This document shows positions 42,038 to 50,485 of a stretch of 64,000 nucleotides of DNA, piece by piece (position 1 is the stretch's first letter; every line of letters begins with the position of its first letter). Below the pieces are notes generated by a model. The model was not told the origin of the DNA and did no database searches. It saw nothing but the letters and a program-made list of their open reading frames with translations. Origin of the DNA: Nitratireductor aquimarinus (lineage in GTDB: Bacteria; Pseudomonadota; Alphaproteobacteria; Rhizobiales; Rhizobiaceae); assembly GCF_017255295.1 (NCBI RefSeq), contig NZ_JAFKDE010000008.1, positions 124,001-188,000 on the forward strand, given 5' to 3'. The position numbers and the translations under genes are program-made.

Positions 42038-43432
42038 TCATTCGGCAAAGAGGTAGGTCTTGCCGGGAGAGGGGGACCAGTCGGGATCCTTCCAGGCGAT
42101 CATCTTGCCGGGATTGAGAAGCCCCTTCGGGTCGGCCTGTTTCTTGAAGGCCAGCTGATGCGGGTTGGTCTTCTTCATGCCGCCTTCTTCCAGCGTGATC
42201 CGGTGCGGATTGAAGATCGGAAGGCCGAGTTCCAGCTCCAGTATCTGGATGATTTCCTCAAGCCGCTCATTGCTGGTGTGCCGCACGATCGGAATGCCCA
42301 CGGGCGAGACAACGCCGTCGAACCGGGTGAATTCGAAATGCAGCAGCAATTCGTCTCCGAACCGCTCTTTCACCTCGGCGAGTTTCTCGAACATCACCGG
42401 GCGCGGGATCATCATCTGCAGATAGGTGATGGTCGGATCGACGCGCAGAGCGCGCAGCGTCGTGTGGTTCCACGCAAGCTCGAAAGCCGCCGGCAGCTTC
42501 ACGCCCTCTTCCAGCTGGTCGTAGCGCAGCCTGAGCGTCGCACCGTCGAAGCCTTCGACAATTTCGACAAGCCGGTCCAGTGTTTCTTTCGAAACGGTCA
42601 CGGCCACAACGGCCTCGCTTTCCTCCAGATAGGGGCGGTGCCTGCGGAAATAGTTGAACGGAATGGGCGCCTCGAAATTCGAAAGCATGCGCTTGCAGAC
42701 CGTGTCGTCGTCGCCGATCTCAAGCGCCAGCCTGCAGGAGTTTTCGAATGTGTCGACACCGATGATCACGTCGACCCAGTCGGTCGCCGGATCGGCAGGC
42801 ATTTCCACCTCAACGATGACGCCATTGACGCCATAGGCATGGGCGGCCTTGCTGATGTCGCTTGCGCCGACCAGATCAATGATCTGCGGCGTCTCTTCCA
42901 TGGTGACGAGGCGCAGCCGGCGGATATTGGCCGGATTGCGCAGACCGCCCCAGCGGATCGCACCCACACCGCTGGACCCGCCGGCGATGAAGCCGGCGAT
43001 GGTTGCCGAGCCCATGGTCGAGGGGAACAGGCGGATTTCCTTGCCGACCGCGCGCAGCGAGCGCTCGATATGCTCGATCACCGTGCCGCCCTGCGCCACG
43101 AAATAATCGTCGCCGATCTCGAGGATCTCGTTCATGTGCTTCATGTGCAGAACGACGCCGCCGGAAAGCGGCATGGCCTGACCGTAATTGCCGGTTCCGG
43201 CCCCGCGCGTGGTGACGGGAACGTCATGCTTCCAGCAGGCGGCGAGAATTTCGACCACTTCTTCCACGCTGCGCGGCGCAATGACCAGATCGGCCGTCAC
43301 GTCGTCGAGCTGTTCCTTCAGGATCGGGCTGTACCAGTAGAAGTCACGGCTCTTCTGGCGCACCGTCTGGGGATTGTCGTCGATGTCGAGATGGGCCAGC
43401 GCCTCGCGGCACGCTGAAATATCTGCAGTCAT
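42038..43432 (-). CDS. FAD-linked oxidase (GlcD/PCMH-type dehydrogenase)
   Basis: A 464-residue flavoenzyme with an N-terminal PCMH FAD-binding domain: VIAPRSVEEVVEILAACWKHDVPVTTRGAGTGNYGQAMPLSGGVVL (described in parts, residues about 50-95) and FPSTMGSATIAGFIAGGSSGVGAIRWGGL near residue 135. The C-terminal segment ends DPKGLLNPGKMIAW, the common end of the GlcD/VAO family. Members oxidise hydroxy acids or similar compounds. The ATG overlaps the amidohydrolase stop by 4 nt. The substrate is unknown. It is probably a middle step in the island's pathway. Confidence 0.85.
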   Translation of the reverse strand: MTADISACREALAHLDIDDNPQTVRQKSRDFYWYSPILKEQLDDVTADLVIAPRSVEEVVEILAACWKHDVPVTTRGAGTGNYGQAMPLSGGVVLHMKHMNEILEIGDDYFVAQGGTVIEHIERSLRAVGKEIRLFPSTMGSATIAGFIAGGSSGVGAIRWGGLRNPANIRRLRLVTMEETPQIIDLVGASDISKAAHAYGVNGVIVEVEMPADPATDWVDVIIGVDTFENSCRLALEIGDDDTVCKRMLSNFEAPIPFNYFRRHRPYLEESEAVVAVTVSKETLDRLVEIVEGFDGATLRLRYDQLEEGVKLPAAFELAWNHTTLRALRVDPTITYLQMMIPRPVMFEKLAEVKERFGDELLLHFEFTRFDGVVSPVGIPIVRHTSNERLEEIIQILELELGLPIFNPHRITLEEGGMKKTNPHQLAFKKQADPKGLLNPGKMIAWKDPDWSPSPGKTYLFAE

Positions 43433-44727
43433 GAGTACTCCATCGCGAAAAGATCGCGCAGATTGAAGGGAAGCGGTTGAAGCGGCGCGCCACCGCGCAG
43501 AACGACGCGGCCGGCCGAAGAACGGCTCATCAGGTCGAGCCAGTCGCTGGCATCGAGAATGATCAGGTCGGCAGGTGCGCCTGCCGCAACAAGGCCGTGC
43601 TGGCCGAAGCCGCAGGCCTTCGCGGCCTCGCGGAACTGGCGGGCCGCCCAGCTGCCGATGTCGGTTTCGAGATGCGCTGTCCGCACCGCAGAGCGGAAAA
43701 GGTCGACCATGTCGAAGTCGCCGTAGGGATAGAAGGGATCCTGCACATTGTCGGAGGCGAAGTGCACGGATGCGCCGCCCGCAGCCAGTTCGCGCACGGT
43801 GGTCATGCCGCGCCGCGACGGCGTTGCGCCATTGGAGCGGTCCTGCAGGAACAGGTTGGAGTGCGGAAGCGAGACGATATGCACGCCGGCCCGCGCCACT
43901 TTATCGATGATGCGGTCGCGGTCTGCCATCGGCATGGAGCTGAGCGAGCAGCAATGTCCGGCCATGACCGGGCTCTTGAAGCCGGTGCGCAGAATGCTGT
44001 CGCAGATCAGTTCGAGCGCCATGGCGTCGGGCGCAAGCGTTTCATCGACATGGAAATCGACCGCGAGCCCGGCTTCGCCGGCACAGGAAAACAGCGCATC
44101 AAGGCGCTCCGGCGTTGCCGTCTTCGGCGCAATGAACGCGCCCAGAACGCCGCCGAGACGCCTGATTTGTCGGCAGCGTTCGATGAACTCCGCCTGTTCG
44201 ACGCGCTCCAGAGCCATCAGCGCGACGGCCTGAAGCGCAATGCGGCCCCGCCAGTCGCTGCGCATTTCGTCAAAAACGCGCCAGGCTTCGCTCTCATCCG
44301 GCATGACCGGCGTGTCGAGATGGGTGCGGATCGCGGACGTGCCATGCAGATAAGCGCGTTCAAGCGCCTGAAGCATGCGGTTTTTCAGGTCCGTCTGCGA
44401 CCAGTTGGCGGCATCCGCGCCGGAAAGCTTCACGGCGTCCAGAAGTCCGCCATGGGGAATGCCCGTCCGCCTGACGATATAGGCCTTGTCGAGATGGACG
44501 TGGGAATCGACGAATGTGGGCATAACCATCCGTCCTGCGAGATCCAGTTCAGCGCCGCCATTGTTCTCCGGCGTCAGCGCGCCATCCGCCGTGATGCCGA
44601 AATCCATGGTGGCAAGGCCGCTGTCATGATCCAGCGCACGGAGCGGAAACCCCTCTGCCAGAGCAGCCGGGACGCGGGCATTGGTGAACCAGCGGCTCTT
44701 TTGTGTCTCGCAGGCGCGGATGTTCAT
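43429..44727 (-). CDS. Amidohydrolase, cytosine deaminase (CodA)-like
   Basis: A 432-residue metal-dependent amidohydrolase. Metal and catalytic motifs in CodA order: DSHVHLDKAY (HxH), FHVDETLAPDAM (His and general acid Glu), MAGHCCSLSSMPMADR (metal His), SLPHSNLFLQDRS and FASDNVQDPFYPYGDFDMVDLFR (metal Asp). The last segment and the HVDE motif set it within the cytosine/creatinine/isoguanine deaminase group. It should deaminate or open a cyclic amidine or amide. It overlaps both neighbours by 4 nt. The exact ring is not known. Confidence 0.85.
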   Translation of the reverse strand: MNIRACETQKSRWFTNARVPAALAEGFPLRALDHDSGLATMDFGITADGALTPENNGGAELDLAGRMVMPTFVDSHVHLDKAYIVRRTGIPHGGLLDAVKLSGADAANWSQTDLKNRMLQALERAYLHGTSAIRTHLDTPVMPDESEAWRVFDEMRSDWRGRIALQAVALMALERVEQAEFIERCRQIRRLGGVLGAFIAPKTATPERLDALFSCAGEAGLAVDFHVDETLAPDAMALELICDSILRTGFKSPVMAGHCCSLSSMPMADRDRIIDKVARAGVHIVSLPHSNLFLQDRSNGATPSRRGMTTVRELAAGGASVHFASDNVQDPFYPYGDFDMVDLFRSAVRTAHLETDIGSWAARQFREAAKACGFGQHGLVAAGAPADLIILDASDWLDLMSRSSAGRVVLRGGAPLQPLPFNLRDLFAMEYS

Positions 44728-45518
44728 ACGCGCGGCGCTCCGAAGGGGATCGCATAGCGCGCCACCTCTTCGAGAAGCCGGGCGTAACGTGTGGCTGCAT
44801 GCTCGACGAGCGCCTTGCCCGTTTCCGGCGTCGCCAGCGCGGCATTGCCAGCGGCTCCATCGGCGTTGAGATCCTTCATGGTCCAGCCCGTGGAAACGGG
44901 GCCGAGCAGGCGCAGAACATCATTCGACTGGGCGACCGTACGGGAGGCCGGTACGAAGTTCTTCGCCTTTTCCATGCAAACCAGATCGGGGCGCAGATGC
45001 AGCATGGCGGCAGTCTCCACCAGTCCGCCGTGAATGCCGTCGCGCAACTCCTCCTCGGGGATCAGGCCGGGCGGATAGCCCATGCTCATCCAGCCGGCGG
45101 CGACGCAGAACATCTCTTCTTCAATGCGCAGCGCGCGCGCTGCGATCTGCAGCACCGGCACATTGCCCCCATGCGCATTGAGGAAGACAAGCCGGCGAAT
45201 GCCCGAACGCGCGACGCTTCTGCCGATCTGCATGAGCACGGCCTGAAGCGTTGCTGCGTCGAGGGTCAGAACGCCGGGAAAGCCCGTGTGTTCATCGGAT
45301 TTGGCGACGGCGACCGGCGGCAGAACCAGCACCTGCGCGTCCTCCACGCGCTTCGCCGCTTCCAGTGCAATGCCCTCTGCAAGCGTGGTGTCGGTGCTGA
45401 GCGGCAGGTGGGGACCATGCTGCTCAATGGCGCCCACAGGCAACAATGCGACAGTCGCATCATCGACCAGTGTTTTCAGGTCGTCAGCAGAAAGCTCGCT
45501 CCAGAGACGAAAGGCCAT
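44724..45518 (-). CDS. Creatininase-family amidohydrolase
   Basis: A 264-residue creatininase/MftE/ArfB-family metalloenzyme. Metal-ligand motifs are LLPVGAIEQHGPHLPLSTD (E and H, D), FLNAHGGN (H) and GIHGGLVETAAML (E). The family hydrolyses cyclic or linear amide C-N bonds, including creatinine and formamidopyrimidines. The start is ATG 45518; a TTG at 45521 would add one residue. It is the first gene of the long minus-strand operon that continues through the amidohydrolase, two flavoenzymes, the ABC importer and RidA. The operator core CGATTATCGA lies 9 bp upstream of it. Confidence 0.88.
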   Translation of the reverse strand: MAFRLWSELSADDLKTLVDDATVALLPVGAIEQHGPHLPLSTDTTLAEGIALEAAKRVEDAQVLVLPPVAVAKSDEHTGFPGVLTLDAATLQAVLMQIGRSVARSGIRRLVFLNAHGGNVPVLQIAARALRIEEEMFCVAAGWMSMGYPPGLIPEEELRDGIHGGLVETAAMLHLRPDLVCMEKAKNFVPASRTVAQSNDVLRLLGPVSTGWTMKDLNADGAAGNAALATPETGKALVEHAATRYARLLEEVARYAIPFGAPRV

Positions 45519-45526
45519 CAATTCAC

Positions 45527-45547
45527 CGATTATCGAACATTAGTTCG
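45527..45547. promoter_or_regulatory. Operator motif upstream of the creatininase operon
   Basis: The core CGATTATCGA (45527-45536) overlaps the dyad CGAAC-ATTA-GTTCG (45534-45547). The same core recurs at 45687-45696 and 35636-35645. Confidence 0.55.
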
Positions 45548-45684
45548 CTTAGCGTTGCAAGAAAGCAGTCGGACGTCAAGCAGGTTTGTGCGATCCCGAG
45601 CCGCTGAAAGCGCGAAATTGAAAGGTTCGGCATTTGGAATTGACAGAGAAGCGGTCAGCTGTCGTTATAATAATTGATCAAAAG

Positions 45685-45697
45685 TTCGATTATCGAA
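45685..45697. promoter_or_regulatory. 13-bp palindromic operator upstream of the AllA-like gene
   Basis: TTCGAT-T-ATCGAA is a perfect palindrome containing CGATTATCGA (45687-45696). It sits 18 bp before the preferred ATG 45716, close enough to overlap a promoter or ribosome site. Confidence 0.6.
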
Positions 45698-45715
45698 TAA
45701 AATATGAGAGCGGGA

Positions 45716-46213
45716 ATGATTGCAGTTCGACAGCTGAACAGCGCCAGTTTTGCACCCTATGGCCATGTTGCCTGCGCGGGGCAGGGGATAACAAAGTCGA
45801 TCCGGGCCGATACGGTGCTTTTGACGAAGTCTCCTTCTGTCTTCCAGCATGATGCCGAGGCGGTCGATCTCGCTCTGGATTTCTATGATGTGCAGCCTGA
45901 GGGCGATGTCGTGCGCATCAACCAGGCCGAGCGCCATGAGCACAGTTCGCAGATGTTCGTGCCCATGTCCGTCACCCGCTACCTCGTGATCGTGTGGGAA
46001 GGCCATCCCCATGAAAGCGCCGCCCATGGCTTCATCGGCGGGCCGAAGGATGTGGTTATCTACAATCCCGGCGTCTGGCATCACGGCATCATCGCCCTTG
46101 ATGGGCCGGGGCATTTCGCTTCCACCATGTGGCGCACGCGCGGCGGCACGGACGTGGAATTCCTGCCGCTTGAAACGGCGCTCGAAACCCGACTGCAAGA
46201 GGCCGTCTCTTGA
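45716..46213 (+). CDS. Ureidoglycolate lyase (AllA)-like protein
   Basis: A 165-residue cupin-type protein of the AllA family. It opens VRQLNSASFAPYGHVA, as AllA proteins do. Central motifs are NQAERHEHSSQMFVPM, with likely metal or substrate His/Glu, and YNPGVWHHGIIALDG near residue 120. AllA cleaves ureidoglycolate to glyoxylate and urea. Here it may process a ureido-acid from hydantoin or creatinine-type ring opening. ATG 45716 has GAGAG upstream; ATG 45704 would add four residues. It overlaps the fused hydantoinase TTG by 4 nt. Confidence 0.8.
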   Translation: MIAVRQLNSASFAPYGHVACAGQGITKSIRADTVLLTKSPSVFQHDAEAVDLALDFYDVQPEGDVVRINQAERHEHSSQMFVPMSVTRYLVIVWEGHPHESAAHGFIGGPKDVVIYNPGVWHHGIIALDGPGHFASTMWRTRGGTDVEFLPLETALETRLQEAVS

Positions 46214-49200
46214 GCGCTCTGGGCATCGATATCGGAGCCTCGACCGTCGACCTCGCGCTGTCGGCGAACGGCGTCCTGCGCACCGGAAAGATGACGCGGG
46301 GCGCGGGAGCGGTGGCCGAAGAGATCGCGGCTGCGATCCGGCATTTTTCACAGCAATGGGCGTTTGAACCCACGGCGCTTGAAGAGATCCGCCTGGGCTC
46401 AACAGGCGCGGTGAACATGCTTCTTGGAAAGCAGGTCGCCCGGGTTGGTCTGATCACCACCAGCGGCTTTGCGGACACGCTGGCGCTTGCCCGGCAAAAC
46501 CGTTCCGAGCTTTACGATCCGGTCGCGCGCTCGCCATCCCCCACATTTCTGGTGATGCCGGACGGCATCCATGAGGTGGAAGGCCGACTCGACAGGAACG
46601 GCGCGGAAATCGCCCCCCTGTCGGTCGATCAGATCCGGGCGGCGGGTGCAGCGCTTCGCGATCAGGGCGTGGAGGCCATTGCGGTCTGCTTTCTGTTCTC
46701 CTTCGTCAATCCGGCGCATGAGCGCCTCTGCGCCGATATTCTTTCAGAAGTCGCGCCCGGCATTCCCGTCATCCTGTCGCATACGGTCGACGGCAATGCC
46801 CGCGAATATGAACGCACGGTCTCGGCCTGTCTGGAAGCCGCCCTTTGCCCGGCGCAGCAGGCAAATGTGGATCGCATCGCAGACGAACTCGAAAGGCTCG
46901 GCTTCTCGGGCCGCCTCTCCTTTGCGGATTCGCGTGGTCATCTCGTAACGCCAAAGCTGGCTCGCACTGCGGCTGGCCGGCAGTTGATGGGCGGTCCTGC
47001 GGCCTCTGCGCTTTTCTCCGCGTCACTCGCAGAAATGGCAGGTTCCCGGCAGGCGCTTGCGCTCGACATGGGTTCCACCAGCACGGACATTGTGCTGCTG
47101 GAAAATGGCGCACCGGCGCAGACACATTACAGCGTCGTTGCCGGCGTGCCCGTACGCAATCCCATGGCCGACATTCAAAGCGTCGCTCTGGGCGGCGGCG
47201 CGCGGGCACAGTGGGCGGGCGCTGCCGGCATCCGCTTTTCAGGCGATGCCAATACCGATGCGCCCACGCTTACCGACGCGCTCGTTTCGCTGGGGCAATT
47301 GCCCGCCGCACTCGCGCCGGATGCGGGCAACCGCATTGCCCGCCTTGCCGAAGAGGCGGCCATCGGGTGCGACGAACTCGCCGCGATAATCCGGGATGCG
47401 GCGCTCGACAGCGTCGTGGCCGCTCTTGTTCGTTACGCGGTCGACCGAAATGTCGACCCGGCAGCCGTGCCGCTGATTGTCGGCGGCGGCCTTGGCGGTG
47501 TCATGGCGCATGCGCTGGGCGAGCGGCTTGGCGTCAACCGCATTATTGTTGATGAACTCGCCGCAGTGTCGGGCGCTGCCGGTCTTCTCCTGGCCCGGCA
47601 TGTTAGCGAAGCGTCGGAAACGCTGAACGCGCCCCTCAATGGACTGACCGACGAGCGCCTCCGACAGGCGCTCGACACACTCCGTGCAGAGGCGTCAGCC
47701 GCCAGCGAGGGTGTTGTTCAGATCACGATAGCGCCGAACGCCTTCATGCACCCCGTCACGCTCACCCTTGATGAGGGGCAGCCGACGGTGGAGACCATTC
47801 GCGAAGCCTTCACTGCCTATCACACCGAGCGATTTGGCAATCCGTCGCGCGAGGCGGGGTTCGTGTTCAGGATCGGGCGTTTCCTCCTTGAAGAACAGAA
47901 GGCGCTGGAAAAGAAGCTCGCCGGGGGCGAGGCCATGGGCCTTCAGCCTGCCCCGGGCTGGGAGCGCGTCATCGAAGGCGGGCTGGTGTCCTTTGTCAGG
48001 CGCAATTCAGCCGCCGTGGCGCTGCGTCCCGAGACATTGCAGATGCGCCTGAATGCCATCGCCCAGACCATGCAGGAAATGCTCTTCCGCACGGCGGTCT
48101 CGCCCGTGGTGCGTGAAGGAAACGATGCAGCCGCAGCACTTTTGACCCCCACCGGAGAGCTTCTGGCGCTTTCCGACGCCATTCCGCTTCTTCTCGGGGC
48201 GCTTGATGGCTCCGTGCGTTCAATGCTCGAGCATTTCCCGGTCGAGACGATGCGCGAGGGCGATCTCTATCTCATGAACGACCCCTTCCTCGGCGGGACG
48301 CATCTGCCTGACCTGACGGTGATGCGGCCGGTCTTCGCAGAAGGAAAGGTGATCGCGCTCGCGGCGAGCATTCTTCATCATCAGGATATTGGCGGCATGC
48401 GGGCAGGCTCCGTGCCGCCGGATGCGGTGGACATTTTCCAGGAGGGGCTGCGCCTGCCGCCGCTTCGGATGGGCGCCGGCGACCGGATCGACCCTCTCGT
48501 GGTCAATCTCATCAGCGCCAATTCACGCGCGGCCGATACGGTGCTTGGCGATCTCTCCTCGCAGATCGGCGCGGCGGTGAAAGCCGGTTCGCTTCTCGGC
48601 AGTCTGGCTGAAGAGATAGGGATGGATGCCTTCGCCACAGGCATCGTGACCTGTCTGGAGCGGGGTGAGGCGCTCGCCCGCGACACGATTTCCGCCATGG
48701 CTCCGGGGCCACATGTGGCGAGCGGTCAGCTCGATCCTGCGCCGGGCCTGCCGGAAGTGCGCATCGCGCTCAGCCTCGACTGCGGCGACGGCCTTTTCCG
48801 CGCCGATTTTACCGGCACGAGCGGGCAGGTGGCTGCACCCATCAATTGCGTGCGCTCAGGCCCGTTCGCGGCTGCATTCTACAGCCTGCTCAGCGCGATG
48901 GGCGATACGGTGTTCCGCAATGGCGGCGTGGTGCGGACCATGGAACTGGTCCTGCCGGAAAACTGCGCGATCAATGCCTCGCCGCCGGCAGCCGTCAATG
49001 CGCGCATGGGCATTGTGCGCAGCACCACATCGACGCTTCTGCAAGGGCTCGCCCGGGCTTTGCCGGAGACCATGCCGGCAGCCAATTCGGGCATGTCCTT
49101 CGTGCTGGCCTTTTCGGGCGCGGGCGCAGATGGAAAGCGCTTCATCGCCACGGAGATCATCGCCGGCGGCGCCGGCGGCGGCCCGCAGAGCGATGGTGTT

Positions 49201-49581
49201 TCAGGCATTTCCACCGATGTCGGCAACGCGATGAACATGCCGGGCGAAGCGCTGGAATCGCAGATCCCCGTGCGTCTGGTAAGCGCCTGCATTCGCCGTG
49301 GCTCCGGCGGGGCGGGGCGCTATCGCGGCGGTGATGGCATCCAGCGCCGATATCTCGCCCTGCAGGACGGCATCAATGTTTCGCTGCGCGGCGACCGGTT
49401 CAGACATGTTCCCGATGGACTTCTGGGTGGCGGTGCGCCGCAGCCTGCCGCCGCCCGCGTCGTGCGGGCCGATGGAACTGTGGAGGAACTGGGCAGCCGT
49501 TCAGCCCCGGTTCTTCGCCGCGGGGATCAACTGGTCGTTGAAAGCTGTGGCGGAGCCGGGTATGGCGTGCAGGAAGGATAG
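46210..49581 (+). CDS. Fused hydantoinase/oxoprolinase A-B protein
   Basis: A 1123-residue natural fusion. Residues 1 to about 600 are HyuA-like and about 610-1123 HyuB-like. The B half is well conserved: LYLMNDPFLGGTHLPDLTV, GGMRAGSVPPDAVDIFQEG, MNMPGEALESQIPVRL and GSGGAGRYRGGDGIQRRY. The A half is unusual: the phosphate motif DIGGTFTD is DIGASTVD, and DMGGTTAK is DMGSTSTD. It is about 90 residues shorter than the split HyuA at 55757. The family performs ATP-dependent opening of hydantoin or 5-oxoproline rings. The start is TTG 46210, overlapping the AllA-like stop. The fusion resembles 5-oxoprolinase but is shorter. Confidence 0.88.
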   Translation: MSALGIDIGASTVDLALSANGVLRTGKMTRGAGAVAEEIAAAIRHFSQQWAFEPTALEEIRLGSTGAVNMLLGKQVARVGLITTSGFADTLALARQNRSELYDPVARSPSPTFLVMPDGIHEVEGRLDRNGAEIAPLSVDQIRAAGAALRDQGVEAIAVCFLFSFVNPAHERLCADILSEVAPGIPVILSHTVDGNAREYERTVSACLEAALCPAQQANVDRIADELERLGFSGRLSFADSRGHLVTPKLARTAAGRQLMGGPAASALFSASLAEMAGSRQALALDMGSTSTDIVLLENGAPAQTHYSVVAGVPVRNPMADIQSVALGGGARAQWAGAAGIRFSGDANTDAPTLTDALVSLGQLPAALAPDAGNRIARLAEEAAIGCDELAAIIRDAALDSVVAALVRYAVDRNVDPAAVPLIVGGGLGGVMAHALGERLGVNRIIVDELAAVSGAAGLLLARHVSEASETLNAPLNGLTDERLRQALDTLRAEASAASEGVVQITIAPNAFMHPVTLTLDEGQPTVETIREAFTAYHTERFGNPSREAGFVFRIGRFLLEEQKALEKKLAGGEAMGLQPAPGWERVIEGGLVSFVRRNSAAVALRPETLQMRLNAIAQTMQEMLFRTAVSPVVREGNDAAAALLTPTGELLALSDAIPLLLGALDGSVRSMLEHFPVETMREGDLYLMNDPFLGGTHLPDLTVMRPVFAEGKVIALAASILHHQDIGGMRAGSVPPDAVDIFQEGLRLPPLRMGAGDRIDPLVVNLISANSRAADTVLGDLSSQIGAAVKAGSLLGSLAEEIGMDAFATGIVTCLERGEALARDTISAMAPGPHVASGQLDPAPGLPEVRIALSLDCGDGLFRADFTGTSGQVAAPINCVRSGPFAAAFYSLLSAMGDTVFRNGGVVRTMELVLPENCAINASPPAAVNARMGIVRSTTSTLLQGLARALPETMPAANSGMSFVLAFSGAGADGKRFIATEIIAGGAGGGPQSDGVSGISTDVGNAMNMPGEALESQIPVRLVSACIRRGSGGAGRYRGGDGIQRRYLALQDGINVSLRGDRFRHVPDGLLGGGAPQPAAARVVRADGTVEELGSRSAPVLRRGDQLVVESCGGAGYGVQEG

Positions 49582-49687
49582 GCGCTGCTGATCGAAGCGC
49601 CCGCCCGCAGGGCGGCATACTGTTTGAATTTCGGATACGATAAGATCGCGGATAAGCGCCGCTGGGGCGCTGGAGGCCAGCTTAGTC

Positions 49688-50467
49688 ATGATACTGCATC
49701 ACCTGCTCGACAAGGACGACAAGGAAGTATCCCTGACGTTCGGCAAGGGCCTGTCCGTTATCATGGCTTTCGAGGGGCGTAACAGCGAACTCACCATTTC
49801 GGAAATCGCCGAGAAGGTGGAGCTGAACCGCGCGGTGACACGGCGTCTCGTGCGCACGCTGGAGCAGCTCGGTTTCGTGGCCCATGATCGCGGGCGCTAT
49901 CAGCTAACGCCGCGCGTGCTGCGGCTGACGCGCGGGTTCCTCGAAACCCGCAGCATTCCGCAGGTGGTGCAGCCGGTTCTGCGCAACGTCTCTCACGAGA
50001 TCGGGGAATCGGTATCCTTCGCCATGCTGGATGGCGACGAGGCCGTGTATGTCGCCCATGCTTTCGTGCCGAGCCGCTTCACGCTCAACATGGTCACTGT
50101 CGGCAGCCGCGTGCCGCTGACGCCGACTGCCGCCGGCCGCGTCATCCTCGCATTCCTCGACAGGGAAGAGCGCGAAGCGATCCTCGATCGCCTCAGCCTG
50201 TCTGCCTATACGGAAAAAACGCTGGTCGAGCGCCGGGAGTTCACCGACCTTTTGAACTCCATCCGGTTCAGCGGCTTCTCGTTCAGTGAATCGGAATATG
50301 TGGAAGGCGTCAGCTCGCTCGCCCTTCCGGTCTTTGACCGCGACAAGCGTGTCGTGGGCGCGGTGTCGATCATCTTCCCGCAGGGCCAGTATGACGAAAA
50401 CGACCTTCACGACCGCTTGATCGAAAAACTGCTGCGCTGCACAAACGACATCGGCGCGGTTTTCTAG
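49688..50467 (+). CDS. IclR-family transcriptional regulator
   Basis: A 259-residue IclR regulator. The winged helix-turn-helix is SLTFGKGLSVIMAFEG, then LTISEIAEKVELNRAVTRRLVRTLEQLGFV (residues 15-60). The effector domain contains SVSFAMLDGDEAVYVAHAF, VPLTPTAAGRVILAFLD and SSLALPVFDRDKRVVGAVSIIFP, the usual IclR ligand-binding pattern. It follows the fused hydantoinase by 106 bp and is the best candidate for recognising the CGATTATCGA-type operators. It converges on the GntR gene with 18 bp between stops. Confidence 0.9.
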   Translation: MILHHLLDKDDKEVSLTFGKGLSVIMAFEGRNSELTISEIAEKVELNRAVTRRLVRTLEQLGFVAHDRGRYQLTPRVLRLTRGFLETRSIPQVVQPVLRNVSHEIGESVSFAMLDGDEAVYVAHAFVPSRFTLNMVTVGSRVPLTPTAAGRVILAFLDREEREAILDRLSLSAYTEKTLVERREFTDLLNSIRFSGFSFSESEYVEGVSSLALPVFDRDKRVVGAVSIIFPQGQYDENDLHDRLIEKLLRCTNDIGAVF

Positions 50468-50485
50468 AACGAACACAACCCGGCT

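Noticed and set aside
49590-49616. GC-rich hairpin between the fused hydantoinase and iclR as a terminator
   Set aside because: The stem is only about 6 bp (CCGCCC/GGGCGG) with no T-tract, so it is too weak to call.
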